From assembly GCA_940671915.1 (NCBI GenBank), contig CALNVZ010002974.1, forward strand, positions 22,988,448 to 23,052,447: a stretch of DNA of 64,000 bases, in the 5' to 3' direction. Under the pieces are notes generated by a model, which had not been told where the DNA came from, made no database searches, and saw only the letters and a program-made list of their open reading frames with translations. The position numbers were made by a program, and so were the translations under genes. Shown one piece after another: positions 13,101 through 26,300 of this stretch (its first letter is position 1; each line of letters begins with the position of its first letter). This stretch comes from Paracentrotus lividus (lineage: Eukaryota; Echinodermata; Echinoidea; Camarodonta; Echinidae).

Positions 13101-16100
13101 CGAACCACCCTACCCTAACCCACTCATTAGTATACTTAGACAATACTCCGTATGACCTAGTAAGTGAAAGTAGGACTATGCGTGGAGGTTTTTGCATCTT
13201 GGTCCATTGGTTTTTCTTCTTTTTTGCAAATAGATTATTCAACTCTAAATTGTAGCCCTCCTATATTTCTATGCAGTTAAGTGATTTCAGAAATAGTCGA
13301 TTTAAGTATTTTAGACCTACTCTATTTTTTATTTATTAATTTAATTCTTCTTTTTTACACATGTTTCTTTTTATGTTACAGCAGGGATGTTTTGTTTATT
13401 TTTATATTATTTTATTGCAGCTTACCATTTTGTTATCCCACCAAACATAATTTTTCCATCCTGATTTAGGCTCACAACTTCAAGATGCAGGAAATAGAAG
13501 TGAAATGCTCCGATTTGGCAAAAAAAAGAATTGTCAAGACAAATTGAGGTATTTGTCTAATTGCAATATATTATTTTCCACCAAGACTTTAATAATTAAT
13601 AATAATAATAATAATCAGTTTCTTTTTATTTAGCGCATACCACATTGCTAAATAGCATGTCCCTATGCGCTTACAAGAAACACATTACTTCTTCATTAGA
13701 AGAATCTTAGATAATATAAACCTTGTATGTATGAGTGATGAAAATGTACCATTTTCTTAAACTCACATTGACAATAACTTATAAGTTGAAACTCTTTAAG
13801 AGAAACTCATTTTCCTTTGATGGTTGAAGTCCATTTAAGAATTGATCTAAATATAATGGTTATTTGAATGTTGTTTTATTTGAACTGTTTTTTAAATAAA
13901 AGAGAGATGAATATTTTGATCTGAACCATGATTTTCTTCTCTTATTTCAAGTACTACTTTGGAGAGATACCACTTGAAGAGAGATACATTTCTACAGCCT
14001 CCAGATCAGAGAAGACCAATGGCTGTATTCCTTTTATATCACCACTTGCTGGCTTTTATTGCTTAATGGTGCTATTCAGTATCCAAACAATGTCATTTGT
14101 TGGTCATTGTCAAATTATATTCGGCAAGCAGAAGCCACAACAGACAAATCTTGCATGAAAAAATCAGAGTTTACATTAGAGAATGGAGTTGATACTTCTA
14201 GTGCCAGTATGAGCTAGGATAACTTTGTAACTTGAACAAGGAAAAAAAAAACTATGGTGGTGATGATGATGTGCGTTGTTGGTTGATTTTGATAAAAGAA
14301 TCATAAAACTGATAAGTGATGTGAGACGCCCAGGAGTTGTATAAGACCAGTGCCAATTTTAGACGTACAGATATTGTTATCATAGCGTATTTAATTGATT
14401 GAGCTACTGTATTGTTGCTACATGCTTTCTTTTGAATATTAATTTTGCATATAAGAGCTAGGATTTGACCTTTTTTTTTTTGGTTGATCTTCCTTGACTG
14501 TGATGCATTCAATTTACAGGGGACCACTGGGAGACTATTGATCAAGTTCAACAGGACTGAAATTGCCTTACTACAGACTTTGATGTCAATTGTCGGCGCT
14601 TCTCGGAAAAGCCACTTCAGGTCTAATGGAGGTTAGAGGTTAATGGTTCATATATAAGATATTGTTATATAATCTTATATTTAAATCTATCATAAAATTG
14701 TTGGGAAGAATACAGAGTAATACGAATATTTTTCTGACTGTCAGCCAGATTTTTTTTTTTTTTTTTCGTCAAGCCGTTTAAAGACACAAATGCCTATGGA
14801 ATTTTTGTTATTGTTAAATTACATATATGGGCTCTACTCTGAACTTTTTGTTTGTGGGGGCTCTAGAGTAAGATATGAAGGTTTTATATACAGATCTAGG
14901 AATACAAACAAAAATTTAGAGGGTCTGGAATTGATATTTTGTTTAGCAGCCCTTGTGTAATGAATCAGAAACTCTGCATTTAAAAATCTGTTGTGTTTGT
15001 AATAATTTTTTGTTTTGTTAAAGAATTAATGTAGAGTGGTTTAATTTACACCTGTTATTTATTAATTATATTTTATTAGATCTTATTATTATAAAATAAT
15101 ATCGTCTTAATCTTATCATTATGAATAATGTCTGAAACTTGTAGGTGAGTGAAGACAAATCAAAGATCGACGAGCAGTGAGCAATTCCGCTTACAGAGGG
15201 AAACCGCTGCATACTGGCAACTATGAGAGCAAGAGTGGTTTATTGTCTGTATGTACATTATCTTTCAAAAGAAAATATTATTTACTTCACTTTAAGTAAC
15301 TTCAATCACATGATGATATAATTGTGCGCCTACTAATTAATCGTATTGTGTCTCAGGGCTTTACATTTTGCTGTTTTTTTTCTTAACTTTGAAGCATGGG
15401 AAAGGACCAAGGAAATGAAAGTCATTGGATTAAACTGTATAAAGCCAACTTTTTGCTGGGGTAGATTTAGGATGAATGGTTTTGTTCAGGAAGGAAGACC
15501 CATGTGGGTCTTATTTATCAAGTTAAACACAAACCCAAGGCACCTATGCTTTATTTTCGACCTAGAATTGACAAGCTCATGGCTTATTTGATTAATACAT
15601 TAAATAGATCGAATAAATAAACTTCACTCAAAGTTCGTTAAAAAAATGAACTAATTTACAATTATTTTTATTTTCTACAAATCTTTTTCTTTTGTAGAAA
15701 AGGTTTCCCCATCGATGCTGGTCTTGACCATGATGCAGAATTCATGGATCAGTTTGGAGAGTGCGTTTCACATCCAGCTCAGGAGGAGACAAGGAAAAGA
15801 AATTCAAGGTCAGTCATGGAAGGGCATTCTGTATCTGGTAGTTTATTTCCTATGCTGGACACTAATCTAATGGATGGCCCGTCCCCCTTAGAAAAAAAAA
15901 AATTAATGCCAAAACAGGCAGCCCTCATTTCCATCTTAGATGATCATGAGGTCAATAGAATCTTCTTGTTTTGACAAGTCTTTGAAAAGGATAATAATTT
16001 TTCTTAGTCAAAAATGCTTTACTTCATCTGCCAATTAATGGGATGTCTCTATCTAAATTAATGTTGGATTGTGTGTATGTTGTATTTGATCTTGCAGGGC

Positions 16101-18203
16101 TCCATCTTTGCAGTGTATGACTCCGTGGAGTCCGTCTAGAAGTATTAGGCAGAAGACACTCAATGATTCAGATGTGGACGTGGTCAAAATGAAAGAGAAG
16201 TAAGTACTCCACTTAATGTGAGTATCCAGAAGAAAGTCGGATAAATGATTTCAAATTTATATTGTAATGGCTTCCTATTTATTATACACTTTGAAAAATT
16301 AGCAAAGAAAATGGGATTCCATTTAGGAATTGAACCATGATTTTCTGATCGCTCGGCGGGCCTCTTACCGACTAGCTACATGTATACAAACTCAATCGTC
16401 CAGATGTCCGTTATCTATGTACATGCTAAGATCTTGGATAATTACAAAATCAACCACAAAGTGTGACTGCAACTGTAAGATGTTGTCATTCATGCTTTTT
16501 TAAACCCAATTCTTTTGCTATTCACCTCTTTCCCGTTGCACAGAGAAGGACTAATCAAAGATGAAGTCAGATGAAAAGAAGACCAGAAAAAGAGGATGAA
16601 AAGAAGAAGAACATTCGAGTGAGTGAATGTTGCTAACATTTATACAATTTTTATTCCTGATAATTTAACTTCACTGCAGTTGGAGATAAATTTAATATAA
16701 ATAATTTCCTGAAAGCTATACACTACATACATGCTACTTGAAATCTATTGTGTGCTGCAATTACATAATTCTACTGTATAAGCCACTATTTTCGCATAAA
16801 TGTATTTTTTGCGATTTTGGGACTAGTTTTGGGAGTTATAATTTGCGATTTAGTGATTTTTTTTTATATAAGGGCCAAGTCCAAGCTATTTTGCGCGCGT
16901 TAACAAAACGGCGACATCAGAGCCAAAAATAGGGCTTGCTAGAAAAATCTGAAATTAAATTCTCCAATCTTTTAGGGTATATTCCTGAAGGTACTAAGAT
17001 GTTCACAAAAAATAAAAAATAGTTTGTAATAACTTCAATTTCATAATTAATTTATGGTATTTATTCGATCGGTAACAAACGGACCGCAAAAAAAATGTGT
17101 TTTCAAATTTTGACTTTGTTCACATAAACTCTGAATTAAAAAAGTATATCTACTTTGCCCAGAGCTATATCCTCTTAAAACATGTAATAAACATTGTAAG
17201 GAACATATTTTAACGTTAATACAACTTTCGGAGTTTTCTGGCAAAGGTCAAGTTTTAAAAACTATGTCAGGTAACAAACGGGACAGTAAAACACACGGGA
17301 CAATTATTCCCTGTAATATTTTTTTATTAAACAATTGGTGTAGCCAAGGCGTAGCAACATCTTTGTAAAAAATCTCTCTGATAAAACAAAGAAATTAATA
17401 CAAAACAACAAATGTAAAGAAAACTTATGTTGTTTCATTTCTAAAAGGGTGGGGAGGGTAAGTAATATCAAGTATGATTTTACATTTTCAGCATCAGTAA
17501 CTTTGTGAAAGACTATTTCTGAGACCTGAATATTTAATATTCTAAAAAATATGGGAAAGCTATGTGCTAGGTTTGTGATATTTTCAACCAGAGTTAGCCA
17601 AGAAAATATAAAAAACAGGAAAATACTACTTTTTGGTTACTCCTATGACAAACTTCTTTTTTGAATGGTTAAAAATAGCATTTTAATGCATTTATATATT
17701 TTTCATGATATTAATTGAGCCTTGTGACCATCATATGACCTTGAAATGACTTTTTGAACCTCATTTGCATTAAGTTCATTTCATACCCTTTATGGTGATA
17801 TATGACACATTATGTATACCTTTACAACCCACTTGACACACTTGACACAAAAAATGGTCAAAAAGTCGAAAAATCACCATTCTTCGGGAACAAATAGCGT
17901 GGACTTGCCATAAATAAAAGGACTGGCATAAAATAACCACTTACATCTTTTCTCACTGTGGACAAAAGCTAGGTTGAAAAAAAAAATACAAATTGTACAT
18001 TACAGAGAGGAAAAATAAAATCTGACATGATTTGGCAACTTATGGGATAGTATGGGCTAAAATCGAAAATGAGAAAACTTTAACAGGTTTGTGTATAAAT
18101 TCAACTATTGTTATTATTGATTGAGAACTTAGATTTTATCGAGTTATTAGTTATTCTTATTCTTTCCAGACAAAAGAGAAAAAGAAAAGGACCAAGTTGA
18201 AGC
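9926..18203 (+). other. Error-rich duplicate of 18229-26258 (probable assembly artefact)
   Basis: From TACATGCTTTAGG at 9926 to AAGTTGAAGC at 18203 this segment follows 18229-26258 base for base apart from hundreds of 1-4 base indels, mostly extra bases. The length is 8,278 against 8,030. It ends exactly where the N run begins, and the second copy starts exactly after the run at the base matching 9926. Introns and exons match equally well, which a diverged gene duplicate would not show. It fits raw long-read sequence pasted into a gap and never merged with the contig it overlaps. Repeats visible here, such as the (CT)n at 10325-10370 and the (ATT)n tail at 10770-10800, are the same loci as in the clean copy. 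Confidence 0.85.
13485..18203 (+). pseudogene. Frameshifted duplicate of La exons 1-8
   Basis: Counterparts of La exons 1-8 lie at about 13485-13548, 13952-14024, 14520-14631, 15145-15248, 15698-15808, 16098-16199, 16544-16618 and 18180-18203. Most are longer than the clean exons (64 against 60, 73 against 70, 112 against 107, 104 against 102, 111 against 108, 102 against 101), so the reading frame breaks repeatedly, while splice sites are mostly preserved. Exon 8 is cut by the N gap. The errors are spread evenly over introns and exons, so this is very probably sequencing error in a duplicated assembly segment and not a true pseudogene. Confidence 0.75.
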
Positions 18204-18228
18204 NNNNNNNNNNNNNNNNNNNNNNNNN
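18204..18228. other. Assembly gap, 25 N
   Basis: Exactly 25 Ns separate the two copies of the duplicated segment. A fixed small N run is a common placeholder for an over-filled or unresolved gap; the true distance here is likely negative, that is, an overlap. Confidence 0.95.
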
Positions 18229-18591
18229 TACATGCTTAGGTCTCATGTCCAGGGGTAGGGTTGAAGTAAACAGTGTGATTGGTTAAAGAAAAGGGGCAAA
18301 AATAGGCATGATGGGGGTGGACAAACATTTTTGGGGAAAAGGGGAATCCCCAGGAAGGGTTGGGGTTATCGATACTACAAAATTATAGCCAGGGTCCCGA
18401 AAAGTGACAGCGGGGACAAAAAATACAAGAAATTAAAGCGTGTGCCAAATTAGGCTATTCTAATTGTGCAAACAAGAAACAAACATGCATGTTTAAAGGA
18501 TGGGCCAATTTTAATCAATTTTTTTTTTTCAGCTTTTTTTTTTTCAATTAAAAGGCTTTCATTGAATTATAGATGAAATAAACGGTGTGGA

Positions 18592-18641
<50 letters not shown>

Positions 18642-21600
18642 ATTTGTCTACCTATTAAAAATTAATTGGTACAGTGAGAGTGATTGATTGGTCAGATGTA
18701 TAAAAAATAATATCGTATTTTACAGTCATATTGGTCATGAATCATTTGAGCATGTATCGAATAATCTATACGTGCTGTTAAATGTAATTTCATTTGACAT
18801 AAGATTATACGGTTTATATAATCATTATTGTATAATTGCTTGATCTGGGGAACTTGCTATGACAGAAATACATTTGGAATTTAATGATGAGATGTAATAA
18901 TACTCAGGCTTTGTTTTTAGATTATTAAGCTCTTGCACTGACATATCGTGTTAAAATTTTTTTTTTTTTTTAACATTTAAAAATTACTCAATTGGTAATT
19001 TAGGGATGTGATTAAATTGAGGCTATATAAATTATTATTATTATTATTATTATTATAGCCTGATAAGATCATTTTCAATTTAAGATTTTAGACCCCAAAC
19101 TTCGAGGAATACATGAAGAATAACCAAACTATTACTGAGGGGTATACTGTCCATGTCTCATTGAATGATCCCCTTTTTCTTTCTTTTTTAATGATGTTTA
19201 AAAGTTGTCAGCTAGAGCGACCATACCAGTACATCTATGTTTTCAATCTTTCCTTGAGATAAGTGTTGCGAAATCCTAGCTCAAAGTACCAATAGATAAA
19301 GGTTGTGATAATTAGAGATTTAAGCCTTTTTTTTTTTTTTTTTTAAAGTAGGAAACGATGAAGCGGTCAGGGTGAAAATTTACCAAACAATAAAGAAAAG
19401 AGAGAAAGAGAGAGAGGAAGAGAGGAGATGGTTCGAAAACAATATTGAGGTAAATCATTATTACATGGTTAGTCTAGGTTTTGACGATTTATTTATTTTA
19501 AAAAAGAAGAAAATAAAAATCATCATAAGCTCTCATTGATTGGAAAATAATTATCATTCGCCCCCCCCCCCCACCTCTCTCCTCTCTCTTCTCTCTCTCT
19601 CAATAAAAATTCTTTTGGACCATAGAAATTTTGAAAAGATAGGGGCACAGTTCGGAAAATTTTCCGGGTTTTATACAGATCAATGAAGCAGGCTGGAGCG
19701 ATTAAAAAAAAAGAAGAAAAAAAAAAAGAAAGACGCATTGCTGTTGCACCCCCTGCTTTCATAATGGTGGCAAACATAAAACTAGCAAAATTTTATATAA
19801 CAACAAAAAGACATGATTATTTTGGGAAATAGTAGGGCGTACCCCAAGATTTTTAAAAATAACTACTATCCGACTTTGGTGTAAATGAAAGAGATGTTTT
19901 TTTTTTTTTTTTTATTTGGGGGGGGGGGGTAATTAAAGTGCCTCAACCTACCCTAGCCTTGAGAAGACGGTTTATCTCAAAGACATGTTTGGTCCATCTT
20001 GATATGGATTCACATTTCAGTCATTTTTAAAATAAAATGATTTTAAAAAGTTATTTTCTGTAAGTAGAAGTATATCTTTTATAAGATTACAAATCTGAAC
20101 GAGACTAAAAAAAAAAATAAAAAATATTTGTCCACGATCCAGATACAGCTTGGTAGATTTCTCCTGGTTGAAAGGCTAGACACACGCGTATTGTATGTTG
20201 ATGAAACAACGTGTTCTGTGGTGAAATCATCAATTGCAACTATCTATCTTCCGTAAGACAAAACCCAGACGTCAGGGTAATTTTGATTAATTTGTTGTGT
20301 AATTTTGAGCATGTAAGCTGTATTAAAGAAATTTTACTCAAGAAAATTGTTCTAAATATCTGAAGAGAGAAGGGTGCAAAGTCTGTCCGATCTGGTTAAT
20401 GTGTGCAGTGATGTGATCACAGTCCCACATACTACTTTTGGTGTATCAAAGTAAAGTTTTGTCGATTCAAAATAACACAATTTTCATAATTCGTGGACTT
20501 TCCAATCGATGAAGGTGAGTTTTTGCACTTAACCTATATGCTTCTAGGTCAATGGAATATATAAATAGGTCTGACTCCCACACATGCTAGATCTTGTTTA
20601 TTTATAGAAAGAAGAGAGAAAATGTGGAATAAAAATGTGTTTCATTTGGACATTGATTGAATCATTCAATCATAGTTGTCTCTCTTTTTTTTTTGTGACT
20701 CGGTCAAATTTGCATGCAATGAATTTCTTTTAATTTTATCTTTTCAGTAAGCAACTGGTAAACAACATGACCTTCATACAAATGATAGATCTAATTCATA
20801 ACGTATTAAGGTCAAGTTTTTAAACTTCAAGATTTAAAAGGGGCTTGTACGCCTTTCCTTTTTTGTCAGCATCTGACATTATTTTCAGTTCCATGTTTTC
20901 CCAACTGCATTGAAAATACCCCAATATCTGAATGTGCTGTACAATATTAAGGTACAATTTCAGTGCAGGCAAATAGTATATACAGCATGTCTTGTTTACG
21001 TTTTAAACGAAATAAAACAAAAGTGTGTCTGTTCAGTAATTTTGTGTCCTTATTCTGAAGACTTGACTCTGTAAAAAATAATAGTGATAATAATAATCTT
21101 GTGTCTGCAATATATTTGGTGTCGAGCAGGTGGGGCCAAGGCAAGAGTATACACAACAATTTGTTTTTTCTACTGTAGACTCTAGGTCTACTTTAATCAT
21201 TTTTTGCTGGTAAAATCATAGGATTTTCTGTCAAGTGAGAAAGTGAAGAACTATTGGCGCTAGTGCAGTTTCGTGCACCCTACCCGACCACCCTACCCTA
21301 ACCCACTCATAGGATACTAGGACAATACTCCGTATTGACCTAGTAGTGAAAGTAGGACTATGCGTGGCAGGTTTTGCATCTTGGTCCATTGGTTTTTTCT
21401 TCTTTTTTGCAATAGATATCAACTCTAAATTGTAGCCCTCCTATATTTCTATGCAGTTAAGTGATCAGAGAATAGGTCGATTTAAGTATTTAGACCTACT
21501 CTATATTTTTTTATTTATTAATTTATTCTTCTTTTTTTTAGCACATGTTTCTTTTTATGTTACAGCAGGGGATGTTTTTGTTTATTTTTAATTATTATTA

Positions 21601-21655
21601 TTATGCAGCTTACCATTTTGTTATCCCACAAACATAATTTTTCATCCTGATTTAG
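18229..21655 (+). other. Upstream region of La; no coding exon
   Basis: It contains a pure (CT)n run (about 18595-18638), an (ATT)n run following a GGCTATATAAATT block (19021-19060) that looks like a LINE/SINE 3' tail, poly-T and poly-C runs, and (GA)n. The La start codon lies 15 bases after a good acceptor (AG at 21654-21655), so a non-coding 5' exon must lie upstream. A GAAG|GTGAGT donor at 20515 is one candidate for its end, but I cannot confirm it or a promoter. Confidence 0.4.
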
Positions 21656-21670
21656 GCTCACAACCTCAAG

Positions 21671-23383
21671 ATGGCAGAAATAGAAGTGAAATGCTCCGAT
21701 TTGGAAAAAAAGATTGTCAGACAAATTGAGGTATGTTGATCTAATTGCAAATATATTATTTTCCACCAAAGACTTTAATAATAATAATAATAATAATAAT
21801 CAGTTCTTTTATAGCGCATACCACATTGCTAAATAGCATGTCCCTATGCGCTTACAAGAAACACATACTTCTTCATTAGAATCTTAGATAATATAAACCC
21901 TTGTATGTATGAGTGATGAAAATGTACATTTTCTTAACTCACATTGACAATAACTTATAAGTTGAAACTCTTTAAGAGAAACTCATTTTCCTTTTGATGT
22001 TGAAGTCATTTTAAGAATTGATCTAAATATAATGGTATTTGAATGTTGTTTTATTTGAACTGTTTTTAAATAAAAAGAGAGATGAATATTTTGATCTGAC
22101 CATGATTTTTTCTTCTCTGTATTCAGTACTACTTTGGAGATACCAACTTGAAGAGAGATACATTTCTACAGCTCCAGATCAGAGAAGACAATGGCTGTAT
22201 CCTTTTATATCACCACTTGCTGGCTTTTATTGCTTAATGGTGCTATCAGGATCCAAACAATGTCATTTGTATGGTCATGTCAAATTATATTCGGCAAGAG
22301 AAGCACAACAGACAAATCTTGACATGAAAAAATCAGAGTACATTAGAGAATGGAGTTGATACTCTATGCCAGTATGAGTAGGGATAACTTTGTAACTTGA
22401 AAAGAAAAAAAAAACTATGGTGGTGATGATGATGTGGTTGTGGTGATTTTGATAAAAGATCATAAAACTGATATAGTGATGAGACGCCAGGAGTGTATAA
22501 GACCAGTGCCCAATTTTTAGACGTACAGATATTGTTATCATAGCGTATTTAATGATGATGCTACTGATTGTTGCTACATGCTTTCTTTTGAATATAATTT
22601 TGCTATAAGAGCTAGGATTTGACCTTTTTTTTTTGGTTGATTTCCTTGACTGTGATGCATCAATTACAGGGGTCCCACTGGAGACTATGATCAAGTTCAA
22701 CAGACTGAAATGCCTTACTACAGACTTTGATGTCATTGTCGGCGCTCTCGAAAAGTCCACTTCAGGTCTAATGGAGGTTAGAGTTAATGGTTCATATATA
22801 AGATATTTGTTATATAATCTTATATTAAATCTATCATAAAAATGTTGGAAGAATACAGAGTAATACGAATATTTTTCTGACTGTCAGCCAGTTATTTTTT
22901 TTTTTTTTTTCGTCAAGGTTTAAAGACACAAATGCCTATGAATTTTTGTTATTGTTAATTACATTCTGGGCTCTACTCTGAACTTTTTGTTTGTGGGGGT
23001 CTAGAGTAAGATATGAAGGTTTTTTATATACAAGATCTAGGAATAACAAACAAAATTTAGAGGTCTGGAATGATATTTGTTAGCAGCCCTTGTGTAATTG
23101 AATCAGAAACTCTGCATTTTAAAATCTGTTTGTGTTTTGTAATAATTTTTGTTTTGTTAAAGAATAATGTAGAGTGTTTAATTTACACCTGTTATTATTA
23201 ATTATATTTTATTAATCTTATTATTATAAATAATATCGTCTTAATCTTATCATTATGAATAATTTTGTCTGAAACTTGTAGGTGAGTGAAGACAAATCAA
23301 AGATCCGACGAGCAGTGAGCAAGCCGCTACCAGAGGAAACCGCTGCATACTGGCAATCTATGAGAGCAAGGAGTGTTTATTGT
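21671..23383 (+). CDS. SSB: La exons 1-4: La motif
   Basis: This block encodes residues 1-113. [20 protein letters not shown] keeps the 3'-oligo-U pocket: Gln18, Tyr21, Tyr22, Asp31 and Phe33 sit at the positions equivalent to human Gln20, Tyr23, Tyr24, Asp33 and Phe35, with identical spacing. It continues through [20 protein letters not shown] and [11 protein letters not shown] into the start of RRM1 (RSVYC). The Trp of GWVPL is split across the exon 2/3 junction (T|GG), which fixes that splice site. All 3'-end-binding residues I can check are present, so this should be genuine La and not a La-related protein (LARP), which would lack the RRM1-RRM2 pair. Confidence 0.95.
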
Positions 23384-26300
23384 GTATGTACATTATCTTC
23401 AAAAGAAAATATTACTTTACTTCACTTTAAGTAACTTCAATCACATGATGATATAATATGATGCCTACTAATTAATCGTATTGTGTCTCAGGTGCTTTTA
23501 CATTTTGTGTTTTTTTTTTAACTTGAAGCATGGGAAAGGACAAGAAATGAAAAGTTCATTGGATAAACTGTATAAGCCCAACTTTTGCTGGGGTTTAAGA
23601 TTAGGATGAACTGGTTTGTTCAGGAAGGAAGACCATGTGGGTCTTATTTATCAAGTTAACACTACCAAACCCAGGCACCTATGCTTTATTTTCCTAGAAT
23701 TGACAAGGCTCATTGGTTATTTGATAATACATAAATAGATCGAATAAATAACTTCACTCAAGTTGTTAAAAAAATGAAACATAATTACAATTTATTTTTA
23801 TTTTTCTACAAATCTTTTTTCTTTTGTAGAAAGGGTTCCCCATCGATGCTGGTCTTGACATGATGCAGGAATTCATGGATCAGTTTGGAGAGTGCGTTCA
23901 CATCCAGCTCAGGAGAGACAAGGAAAAGAAATTCAAGGTCAGTCAGAAGGGCATTCTGTATCTGGTAGTTTATTCCATGCTTGGACACTAATCCTAATGG
24001 ATGCCCGTCCCCCTTAGAAAAAAAAATTAATGCAAAACAGGCAGCCCTCATTTCCATCTTAGATGATCATGAGGTCAATAGATCTCTTGTTTTGACAGTC
24101 TTTGAAAAGGATAATAATTTTTCTTAGTCAAAAAGTGCTTTACTCATCTGCCAATAATGGGATGTCATCTATCTAAAGTTATGTGATGTGTGTATGTTGT
24201 AATTTGATCTTGCAGGGCTCCATCTTTGCAGTGTATGACTCCGTGGAGTCCGTCAAGAAGTTCATTGAGGCAGAAGACCTCAAGATTCAGGATGTGGACG
24301 TGGTCAAAATGAAGAAGTAAGTACTCCCTTGTGAGTATCCAGAAGAAAGTGGATAAATGATTTCAAATTTATATTGATAATGGCTTCCTATTTATTATAC
24401 AACTTGAAAAATTAGCAAAGAAAATGGGATTCCATTTAGATTGAACCCATGATTTTCTGATCGCTCGGCAGGGGCTCTACCGACTGAGCTACATGTATAC
24501 AAACTCAATGTCGATGTCCGTATCCTTGTACATGTAAGACTGATATTACAAAATCAACACAAAAGTGTGATGCAACTGTAGATGTTGTCATCATGCTTTT
24601 TTAAACCCAATTCTTTGCTATTCACCTCTTTCCCGTTGCACAGAGAGGACTACATCAAAATGAAGTCAGATGAAAAGAAGACCAGAAAAGAGGATGAAAA
24701 GAAGAAGAAATTAGAGTGAGTGAATGTTGCTAACATTTATACAATTTTTATTCCTGATAATTAATTCACTGCAGTGGAGATAAATTTAATATTAAATAAT
24801 TTCCTGAAAGCTATACACTACATACATGTACTTGAAATCTATGTGTGTGCAATTACATAATCTACTGTATAAGCCACTATTTTCGCATAAATGTATTTTT
24901 TGCGATTTTGGACTAGTTTGGAGTTGATAATTTTGCGATTTAGTGATTTTTTTTTATATAAGGGCAAGTCCAAGCTATTTTGCGCGGTAACAAACGGGAC
25001 ATTCAGAGCCAAAAATAGGGCTTGTATGAAAAATCTGAAATTAAATCTCAATCCTTTGGTATATTCCTGAAGGTACTAAGAATGTTCAACAAAAACATAA
25101 AAAATAGTTGTAATAACTCAATTCATAATTAATTTATGGTCATTTATTCGTCGGTAACAAACGGGACCGCAAAAAAATGGTGTTTTCAAATTTTGACTTT
25201 GTTCACAAATAACTCTGAATTAAAAAAGTATATCTACTTTTGCAGAGCTATATCCTCTTAAACATGTAATAAACATTGTAAGGACATATTTTAACGTTAA
25301 TACAACTTCGAGTTTTCTGGCAAAGGTCAAGTTTTAAAAACTATGTCAGGTAACAAACGGGACAGTAACACACGGGACAATTATTCCCTGTAATATTTTT
25401 TATTAAACAATTGGTGTAGCCAAGGCGTAGCAACATCTTTTGTTAAAAAATCTCTCTGATAAAACAAAAGAAACATAATACAAAACACAAATGTAAGAAA
25501 AACTTATTTTGTTTCATTTCTAAAGGTGGGAGGGTAAGTAATATCAATGTATGATTTTACATCAGCTCAGTAACTTTTGTGAGACTATTTCTGAGACCTG
25601 AATATTTAATATCTAAAAATATGGAAAGCTATGTGCTAGGTTTGTGATATTTTCACCAGAGTTAGCCAAGAAAATATAAAAACAGAAAATACTTACTTTT
25701 TGGTTGTACTCCTATGACAAACTTCTTTTTTGAATGGTTAAAAATAGCATTTTTAATGCATTTTATATATTTTTTCATGAATATTAATGAGCCTTGTGAC
25801 ATCATATGACCTTGAAATGACTTTTTGACCTCATTTGCATTAAGTTCATTTCATACCCTTTATGGTGATATATGACACATTATGTATACCTTTACAAACC
25901 CACTGACACACTTGACACAAAAATGGTCAAAAAGTCGAAAAATCACCATCTCGGGAACAAATAGCGTGGACTTGCCCATAAATAAAAAGACTGCATAAAA
26001 TAACCACTTACATCTTTCTCACTGTGGACAAAGCTAGGTGAAAAAAAATACAAATTGTACATTACAGAGAGAAAAATAAAATCTTGAATGATTTGGCAAC
26101 TTATGGGATAGATGGGCTAAAAGTCGAATGAGAAAATTAACAGTTTGTAATAAATTCAACTATTGTTATTATTGATTGAGAACTTAGATTTATCGAGTAT
26201 TATGTATTCTTATTCTTTCCAGACAAAAAGAGGAAAAAGAAAAGGACCAAGTGGAAGCAATTCGGGTAAGATCTTGCTCTCATCTTCAAGTCAGAAATTA

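Noticed and set aside
13485-18203. A second La gene or ancient pseudogene
   Set aside because: Introns match as closely as exons, errors are dense random indels, and the copy abuts an N gap exactly at its matching endpoint; assembly artefact is far more likely.
24427-24495. Functional tRNA gene on the minus strand
   Set aside because: A- and B-box-like words exist, but the anticodon and T stems do not pair; SINE or tRNA pseudogene is more likely.
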